A stretch of 64,000 bases of DNA from Hygrocybe punicea (lineage: Eukaryota > Basidiomycota > Agaricomycetes > Agaricales > Hygrophoraceae), in assembly GCA_963556145.1 (NCBI GenBank), contig OY744468.1, forward strand, positions 3,472,001 to 3,536,000, in the 5' to 3' direction. The position numbers and the translations under genes are program-made. A model generated the notes under the pieces. The model worked only from the letters and a program-made list of their open reading frames with translations, was not told the origin of the DNA and ran no database searches. Shown piece after piece: positions 57,115 through 64,000 of the stretch (position 1 is the stretch's first letter; the number at the start of each line of letters is the position of its first letter).

Positions 57115-58254
57115 CTTGTTTAGTGGGCCAGTGCTGCGCATGGCATGAACGAGTTCTTTTTTTCCCCTCCTCACTTTTATGATGAAGTAAATAATAATAT
57201 TAAATTGCATAAAGCATGTTACATGTGATAGAAGACATATAGCATATATTATATATTAATAAGCCCACCTCTCACCATAGCAACATAAAAAGTAGAAAAA
57301 ATAAAACTGCATAGTGTGTCTTGACCTCCTCTCCCACTGTCATGTCTTCTTTGCTTCGTCATTATGCAATATTCTCAGCCAAAAGAGAGAGTAACACATC
57401 AACTGTCAAATACAACTACCTTTAAACAGTATGATAACAATTGACTTACATTTGCTTAACCCACTTCTCCATAACCTTGCTGTACAACAGATGATAATAT
57501 GAAGACAGCTGTGCTTGAGTGGGCCAATGATATAGCATGAACAAAGTTTTGTTTCTGTCATTAAATTTTTATTTGTATGATTATTACAAATATTGATAAG
57601 TGACTTTGCTAGAAATATATAATTAGCATATAATATATACAGCAATATCACATTGAATTGTATGTTTTAAGTAAAAATATCATTAGATCATCTGAGTTAC
57701 ACTTATTTCTGCTTATATGGCTGAAATTTCTCTATATAGTAACAGTGGTCACATGTGACTATCACTCCTGTGATCACCTCAAAATTTAGCATATATGATG
57801 TAAAATTGCCTTATATGGTTAGACTGATCACATGTGACTGTCACCATTGTGATCAGCAGAAAATTTGCTATATAATATCAAAAATTGCCTTATATGGTTA
57901 GATTGGTCACATGTCACTGTCACACCTGATCCAAAATGATAATATTAGTCAGCAGTTCAATTTTCAGCTGATTCTAATAAGAATTGAGACCAGTACAAAT
58001 ATTTTGAATATAATTGGAAGGTAATTTGTCTTTTTTGCACCAACCCATATTTGGATGCTTATGTAAGCTTGTCCACACATGGCCCCAACTGCATCTTATT
58101 TTCCAGGATCAGAAGTAGAATCATATCTGTTATCCAAAAAAATTCTGTCTATAGGCGATCAACTTTATTAATTAATCAATTAATTAATTACGAACCCTCA
58201 CTGAACCAGGTCTGATAAAGAACGAGTCTTTTAATAAATTCAAAGAACTTGTAA
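57115..58254 (-). mobile_element. Non-autonomous Helitron-like element N6 (1,140 bp)
   Basis: Complete ends; removal restores NMNPTDFPRGTMGISVAN within the protease domain. The 5' hairpin has two changes (CAAAGAACTTG for AAAAGAACTCG) that weaken the stem, suggesting age. The iteron triplet and a fossil 3' terminus near 57513-57549 are present. Confidence 0.95.
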
Positions 58255-59243
58255 CAGACTTTCCTAGAGGAACAATGGGCATCAGTGTTGCCAATCTGGC
58301 TGTGGAGTTGTTTAAAGTCAATAACATTGTAGCCTCTTCTCAACATGAATGTTCTCAATGTGACTTTGCAGAAGAATCCATTGATGACAGACTAGGCTAT
58401 GTGTTACATGCTGATGACACCATTAATCAGTCTAACATGAAGTGGGTTGATACCTTGTCACAGAAAACCAATAGAAGATGTCCTGATTGCAACAGCAGAA
58501 TGAATCAACTTGTATTTTATAATGAAGCACCACACATTCTTATTCTGGAGTATCCATTTAAAAACATTGAAACCAGTCATAGATTAGAATTTGTTCCAGA
58601 GACTTGCACAAAGACATTAGAACTTAAAGGCATTGTATATCATGGTCAATATCATTTCACCTCACGTATTATTACTGCACAGAAACAAGTATGGTATCAT
58701 GATGGAATGATCACAGGCAACTCTTGTTCCAGAGACACTGACCTTACACAACTTTCAGACCATGATATCAGACACTGTAAAAAGAGAAACCTTGTACTAG
58801 CTATTTATGCTCAGAGCCTTTGAGCATCCTCCTTGAGGTCAAGCACGGCTGTCTTCATGTGGTAATCTGTTGTGTAGCATTCAAGGTCATGGAGAAGTAG
58901 GGTTGAGCAAATGTGAGTTAATTGTCAGCACACTGTTTGGGGGGCAGTTGTGTTTGGCAGTTGACCTGTTGCTCCCTGAGCAATTGCTTCATGGCTGAGA
59001 GTGTTACATGATGGTGCAACACAGGGGAGATGGCAGGTAGAGAGGAGGTTGATGAAGAATCAAGACACTCTTATGTAGATTTATTTATTGTATGCTACTG
59101 TATGTGTTGCAGAGGTGGGAGGTGGGCTGAGTAGATCAATATGCAATATGCAACACATGCTATGTATCTTATGCCATATGTAACATGCTTTATGCAATTT
59201 TCTTAATTCAGCAAAGAAGTGGGGAGGGGGAAAAAAGAACTCA

Positions 59244-61048
59244 TTCATGCCATGCGCAGCACTAGCCCACTAAACAAGTTTGCAATAATTTTAAAGGCCC
59301 TTCTTTGCTCAATGTTCAAGCTAAATTTTCTATTCGTTTCTTCAATTAGTCGTTGTCGCTGTGCATTTTCAGCTCTAAAAGTTTGCATCAAGTATGATTG
59401 GTCCACAATCATCACATCATTTTCATTTGGATCAGTATATGTTTTGTGTGAAGTCGACTTTGAGTTTGCAGGAATATGTTGATTGCGCTTATCTAGTATT
59501 TCTTGTCTCTGCTCTTGAACAAGTTGTTTCCATTGAGTACCAGGTTGATTCATGTCAACTTCAAGTGGAGCAGAATTTACTGTAATAGAAACATCTGGAC
59601 ATGGATCAAGCCAACCAATATTTCTGACAATGTTTTCAGTGGCATCCATTTGAGCTTTGATCAGTCTACCATGTTGACCAAGTTCAGAATATTTGTTAGT
59701 GCCATATTCTGCATTATTCTTTTCCTGCTCATAATTGTCATCTCCAAAGTCACCACCATTTTGAATGTTGTCATCATCCAAGTATGATATCATGTCTGAA
59801 GTCATAAATTGAGGACAAGTACCATCTAACACTGCTCCTTGTCTAAGCTGAGCAGAATAGTCATCTCTAGCATCAAGGCATTCATATCTCAGATTAAAGT
59901 TGTCCATGATCTCTAATTGTCTAACAGTAAATTCATGATCAGTCAATGCTTCATCCCATGATTCCAGTTCACTTTTCAGGTCATGACCAGATCTCCATGG
60001 TTTGAATAGAGTGAGCATTGTGGTGCAATAATATTCTCTGTCTCCTCTATCACGTCTGGGCAGTGAACCACCAACAAAGTTTGGAACAACATGCTTCTTC
60101 TTTTCACTGAATTCTATGCAGTGTGTTTCATACAATGGGTGATCTTCTAGAAAAAGCTTGGTATCTTCTTGAACCAGCTCAGTGCTATCAGACTCATTGT
60201 CCTCTGAATCACATTCTATGAAAGTGTCATCATCTTTGATGTTAAGATCATCAAATTCTATGCTCAAGTCATTACTGGTAGATACATTAGATTTCAAAGT
60301 CTTTGTATGAGTTGCAGTTTGTGGCTCAGATTCCAAGACATCTAACTCATCATCACTGTTTATTTCATCATGAGCTGGATGAATCTTTCTCTTGACTCTT
60401 TCTGCACTCTGCACCCATTCATATAAATTCATGTCTTCAAAATGAGTTGGTCTGTAAATGTAGTCATGCACAGCAGATAGTCCTATGAATTTTCCCTTTT
60501 GATTGTGCAGTACTACCTTTTCAGATTCAACTTGCATTCCATCATTTTCATCTGGATTCCAAGCTTTCTGGACTTCTCTCACATAGTTTCTCCAGTAGAC
60601 AGGTATGAATTTATGACTGGTATAATGATCAGGGTTGCCAAGCAGATACATTGAAGCCATTGGACCACCAATCTCAAGTTTTGCAGTCAATGCATTTATG
60701 ATCTGAATGATGAGTTTTCTAGCTTTGTCTTTTCTTTTCATGGATCCTCCAAGCATTTCTGAGTTTCTGTCAAACACACTTCTAATGGTATCAAATATGC
60801 TATAGGTTTTCAATCCAGGTTTTGTAATATAGTCAGAAATATATGCTACAATGGCTTTGATTGCAGTACCAGAAAGAAGACTTGTAACATCTGAATTGCA
60901 GCGAAGTAGAAATGTCACCAGCGGTGTCAATGTATTGATCCATGCTTCACCCTTTTTCATATTCAATGCATCTGTTTTTGGGTCTACTTGTGTTGATTCA
61001 AACAAAGGTCTTGGAAATCTAGCTTTGCATTTACCATGTTTGTTCATG
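59244..61048 (-). repeat. Right arm of the 1.8-kb inverted duplication
   Basis: See the left arm at 52083. The arm ends at 61048-61056 with a junction into another Helitron copy at a TTG shared by both partners. It begins in the 3' terminus at 59244-59278. Confidence 0.9.
59279..61047 (-). pseudogene. Rep C-terminus and linker, inverted copy of A3
   Basis: The frame is open for 589 codons on the minus strand, from a mid-protein Met to the 3' terminus that truncates it. It contains YISDYITKP, LLGNPDHYTSHKFIPVYW, VHDYIYRPTHFEDMNL and the acidic DDDTFIECDSEDNESDS linker. It has neither the HUH motif nor a helicase, so it is an inert fragment created by the inversion. Confidence 0.88.
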
Positions 61049-61052
61049 CAAC

Positions 61053-62273
61053 TTGCAACACACTATTATATCAAACTTTTGTAGAGAAAGTAGTCCAAAT
61101 GAATTTACAGAAGCAGGTTGTGCAGTTTGTGGACGATTAACAACTGTTCAAAATTTATCACAATTATCCTCACTTGATTTAGATTTAACTTTGTTAATAC
61201 AACCTTCTGCTATACAACAAGAACATTTTTCAGTTGAAAATCCAATGCAAGACATTGATAAACCCATTTTAATTGATAGTTTAGATAATATATGCAATTC
61301 ATGTCAAAAGTCATTGAAGAATGGAAAACAACCTCTTCATGCACTTGCAAATGGTCTGTGGATTGGTGATGTGCCAGCAGCTTTACAAAATCTATCATAT
61401 GCTGAACAGTTGATGATTGCAAGGGTTAGACACAATAGATGCATTGTCAGAGTTTCTTCAGGCATGCACAAGATGAGAGCCAATGTAATTACATTTGCAA
61501 ATCCAGTTCCAAAACTATATGATATTTTGCCACCTCCAGCTGATGAATTAGATAGATGAAGTTCTGGCCTTTATTTACACAGGTCCATGCAAACCAACCA
61601 AGTCTGACTTTGAAAGAACACCTCTGCTTGTTAGAAGAAACAAAGTAGCAATTGCTTTGAATTGGCTAAAGTTAAACCACTGTGATTACTTTGACTTGGA
61701 AATATCACAAGAGAATTTAAATCAATATCCTGAAAATGATATACCAGTGGTTGTTGATTATCGTCAGTCATTCACCAACAAAAGTCCAGAATCAACTGCA
61801 GTCCATGATATGGAAACTGAAGAAGGAACAGAAACCGGCAAATGTCCATTTGTTGTTCATGGCTTGACTGGTGAGGAATATTCAACCAAGAGTGTCAAAG
61901 CATTAAAGGCCATTGCTTTGAAACATTTGAAGAGCAACTGCATGGTGCTTGCTATCGGACATGACAAAGTTCCACAGTCAATCTATGGCAACCCACAGTT
62001 ATTTCCACAAATGATGCCTTGGCTGTTTCCATATGGACTTGGTGGTATTGGAAATAATATAAAGCAAGGATCTCTGTCTGATATTGCACATAAAAGACAT
62101 TTGTTAATCTACTATGACAAGCATTTTCAGAGAGACCCACACTTTCCATTGATTGCATTTAATCATGAACAAATCAAACAGGCAACTACTGGAGGCTATT
62201 TATTGGCTGAGAAAGCAAAGTTTGATCAGATATCCCAGAGGCTCATGGATGTCGATGTTGGTGTTCTGAATTA
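61053..62273 (+). pseudogene. DUF6570 and Rep start of another Helitron subfamily
   Basis: Reading gives QHTIISNFCRESSPNEF, CAVCGRLTTVQNLSQL, ICNSCQKSLKNGKQPLHAL, ARVRHNRCIVRVSSGMHKM and, after a frameshift, HKRHLLIYYDKHFQRDPHFP and QISQRLMDVDVGVLN. It is related to A1 (most positions conserved) but diverged throughout. A four-base tandem duplication near 61548 (GATAGATGAAG for GATGAAG) breaks the frame at ADELD. The right end is cut by the 3' terminus of a family-B element. The left end is the inverted-repeat junction. Confidence 0.85.
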
Positions 62274-63734
62274 CTTGTTTAGAGGGCCAGTGCTGCGCAT
62301 GGCATGAACAAGTTCTTCCTAAAGTTATAATCTTTGCTCTGAGTTGATACACTACCACCTCATAAATAATATTGAGCAAGACTAAGCCCACCACAACCAC
62401 CCATTATTCTAGTGCCAAAGTTGTTGATGTAGACTTGATGAGCCCAACCTTGTTTTATTTCATATCTCATACAAATTTAGAGAAAAATTTGGCTACCCAC
62501 CCACCCACATATAACTTTAAGCATATATTGCCAGCACAAGATTCTTGCCTCTGCATTGTCTAACATCAGCATCAGATAATTTATCAAGCATACCATCATA
62601 TGAACAAGTATTTCCAGTAGTCATACCATCATGAAACCAAACCTTCTTGTCTGTACTTATGATTCTACTGGTGAAATGATATTGGCCATGATAAACAATT
62701 CCTTTCAACCTCAATAACTTGATGCCTTTGTCAGTCTCAAACTCAAGTGTATGACTGGTCTCAATGTCCACGAGTGGATATTCCAAAACAAGCACAGGTG
62801 GCACTTTATTGTAGAATAAGATTTGTTGCATAGCCGATTGACACTTAGAACACCTTTGATGTGTTTGTTGGGACAATGTTTCAATCCAATTCATAGTAGA
62901 CCCTTGAACTGAAGTTTCTCCATGTAAAACATAACCAAGTTGATTATCCACGGGTTTTTCAGCAAATTTACATTTCGTACATTGATGCTGAGAAGATGTG
63001 ACTGCAGTGTCTACGTGTAAAAGCTCCATGGCTAGAGTTGCAACACTAATTCCAACAGGTCCCATTAGATATGTCTCAGGATGCTCATCATGCAAAATAG
63101 CCCTTAATTCATATCTGAGTTGCACAAATGTCATATTGCCTTTCAATATATCTGAGAAGCCATCAGATAAAGTAGCCAGATAATCATTCATATTATGAAA
63201 TACTTCAGACCATGCTACATGGTTTTCCTTCCAGAGATCAAACAATATAACCAGGATAGAATCATATGCACAACTGTAATTGTTTTCGTCCCATGGCAAA
63301 CCTGCTGGGGAAGCTGACATATCTGTTCGTTGTCTCTTAGCTGCTGGCAGTTCACAAGGTTCAATCAAATGCTTCCTGGACAAAAGTGGAACAGATCCTT
63401 TGGCAGGGATAAAAGGAGTAGAAATTGACATAGTTGCTTGCCTATTTTTGTTCTTCTCAATGATGTGCCATGGACTGACTTCCACAGGAGCAATCACCAG
63501 GGGATCACTTTCTGACCACTTCAAAGCTGCATCAGTTTTAGACGGAACATATCCAGTGCCTTTCCATTGTTGAAACTTTTGAATCATTGATGACCGAACA
63601 TCTTGTGCAATATGTTCTGGCAATGTGCCTTCATATCTCATTCTTGTGATGTCATCAAGCAGTTCTTGTTCCTTAAATTCTTGTCTGAGATATCCAGAGC
63701 ATCCTCTGGTGATCATCTTATTGTCAAATCCTTG
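62274..63734 (-). mobile_element. Family-B Helitron-like element, 3' part
   Basis: The 3' terminus on the plus strand reads CTTGTTTAGAGGGCCAGTGC, then ATGGCATGAACAAGTTCTTC and C. The inverted-repeat part is ACAAGTTCTTCC where family A has ACGAGTTCTTTT. The 3' UTR is about 240 bp and unlike family A. The element flank is T. It is interrupted at 63734 by another family-B 5' end. Confidence 0.85.
62517..63734 (-). CDS. Family-B helicase C-terminus and cysteine protease (partial)
   Basis: The frame is open from the right-hand junction to a stop at 62517-62519. It starts at the last helicase segment (ITRGCSGYLRQEFKEQELLD), passes a basic linker (PAAKRQRTDMSASPAGL) and contains a full protease domain: Cys box NNYSCAYDSILVILFDLW, CTKCKF and CSKCQSA zinc-like pairs, LVLEYPLVDIETSHT, the His box YHGQYHFTSRI, WFHDGMTTG and LVLAIYA at the end. 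Domain order is as in A2 and A3, at lower identity. No frameshift is seen in this part, so the family-B copy is better preserved than the family-A ones. The protease may process the polyprotein or deubiquitinate; that is inference. Confidence 0.85.
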   Translation of the reverse strand, partial: QGFDNKMITRGCSGYLRQEFKEQELLDDITRMRYEGTLPEHIAQDVRSSMIQKFQQWKGTGYVPSKTDAALKWSESDPLVIAPVEVSPWHIIEKNKNRQATMSISTPFIPAKGSVPLLSRKHLIEPCELPAAKRQRTDMSASPAGLPWDENNYSCAYDSILVILFDLWKENHVAWSEVFHNMNDYLATLSDGFSDILKGNMTFVQLRYELRAILHDEHPETYLMGPVGISVATLAMELLHVDTAVTSSQHQCTKCKFAEKPVDNQLGYVLHGETSVQGSTMNWIETLSQQTHQRCSKCQSAMQQILFYNKVPPVLVLEYPLVDIETSHTLEFETDKGIKLLRLKGIVYHGQYHFTSRIISTDKKVWFHDGMTTGNTCSYDGMLDKLSDADVRQCRGKNLVLAIYA

Positions 63735-64000
63735 TTACGAGTTCTTCCATTTATGGAAAACTCGTTCTTATACACGGGTTTCCAGTCTGTTTGGTGATTC
63801 ATTCATTCATCTCAGGGACTGAGCGAAAATTGTGTCCCAATATGGCAACTGAGTTCAAAATCCCGTTTGACTGGTTTCATTCCAGAATTCAGAGCCTCTA
63901 TTGACTTGCACACTGCATAGACTGTCACCAGATTTGACAAGGAGCATGTCATGGGGACTGTCCTGCTGGAAAAAAATTATGGAGTGGATCTGGCATAATT
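63735..64000 (+). mobile_element. 5' end of a family-B Helitron-like element, runs off the window
   Basis: The tip is TTACGAGTTCTTCCATTTAT followed by GGAAAACTCGTTC, a hairpin with one mismatch. The flank is G. The following 220 bp have no TAAT run and differ from the 50.4-kb copy after the hairpin, so the two belong to different non-autonomous types or captured different interiors. The window ends before any ORF can be judged. Confidence 0.75.

Larger units (their letters stand above)
50417..58823 (+). pseudogene. Rep-helicase-protease of A3, interrupted
   Basis: It is the most complete copy of the C-terminal two thirds. In order: DUF6570 tail; Rep domain with LHMHMLLWLKG near 51670 and YISDYITKP near 52295; acidic linker; N5; Walker A GMAGTGKSQ near 55065; DEVSM near 55300; QLPPVGG near 55425; AAQGKTRPL near 56300; protease Cys box NDYSCAYDSLLVIL near 56910; N6; CxxC pairs; VYHGQYHFTSRI near 58640, WYHDGMI near 58695 and the end LAIYAQSL at 58823. 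Defects are a two-base insertion near 51490 (GYDER becomes GYEMS), a TAG at 55698-55700 where A2 has CAG, and the two transposons. Conceptually this defines the family: rolling-circle Rep, 5'-3' helicase and ubiquitin-protease-like domain in one chain. Confidence 0.88.
50414..59278 (+). mobile_element. Helitron-like element A3 (family A), 5' part replaced, with N5 and N6 inside
   Basis: The coding region starts abruptly in the DUF6570 segment at the family-B junction and ends with the 3' UTR and 3' terminus (CACTAAACAAG at 59278, flank T). N5 and N6 are inserted in opposite orientation to A3. The right flank at 59279 is an inverted copy of A3's own pre-helicase coding sequence, so the outer limit is part of a rearrangement and not a simple insertion site. 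Confidence 0.85.

Noticed and set aside
1..64000. tRNA, rRNA or snRNA genes
   Set aside because: None was recognised by eye in either strand; a covariance-model scan would be needed to exclude them.

Overview
The window looks like a transposon-dense, gene-poor block of a basidiomycete (probably Agaricomycete) nuclear genome. The evidence is short GT-AG introns of roughly 45-65 nt, a Tad/I-type LINE with RNase H and a C-terminal Cys-His knuckle, several multi-exon hypothetical proteins that resemble repeated Agaricomycete families, and many copies of a fungal Helitron-like transposon. The lineage call rests on family recognition only. LAYOUT: 1-8,006 is an autonomous Helitron-like element (A1, minus strand) broken by a 1.17-kb non-autonomous copy (N1). 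It sits inside an older copy (N2), which sits in a helicase fragment. 8.4-10.97 kb is a GC-rich host gene with one in-frame TGA, truncated by a second autonomous element (A2, 10,966-15,579). 15.6-20.5 kb holds two 5' Helitron ends and a LINE whose extreme 5' end is inverted. 20.5-22.6 kb is the N-terminal half of a third Helitron subfamily. 23.6-26.5 kb is an intron-rich host gene split by N7. 26.9-27.6 kb is a large palindromic repeat array. 27.9-37.2 kb holds four host-type genes and a 171-bp tandem array. 37.3-38.3 kb is a 152-bp GC-rich minisatellite. 39,199-40,570 is an hAT-like non-autonomous element with a perfect 8-bp target duplication. 40.8-43.3 kb is a decayed host-gene paralogue fused to a Helitron N-terminal ORF. 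43.9-49.4 kb holds two divergent host genes, one split by N8. 50.4-64 kb is a Helitron mosaic (A3 with N5 and N6 inside, a 1.8-kb inverted duplication, and family-B ends). HOW THE PARTS WORK TOGETHER: the autonomous protein can be assembled conceptually from the copies. In order it has an N-terminal hydrophobic membrane module, a GGGK segment, an optional 19-residue repeat array, a Cys-rich DUF6570-like region, a Helitron-like Rep domain with an HMHML (HUH) motif and a paired-tyrosine motif, a PIF1-like helicase, and a C-terminal ubiquitin-protease-like cysteine protease. The termini are a 5'-terminal hairpin starting TTACGAGTTC and a 3' end finishing CACTAAACAAG. A 12-bp inverted repeat is terminal at the 5' end and offset 34 nt at the 3' end, which resembles Helentron/Helitron2 architecture. 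Every readable 5' flank is a purine and every readable 3' flank is T. No copy in the window has an intact full-length protein; several are stopped by changes that look like C-to-T.
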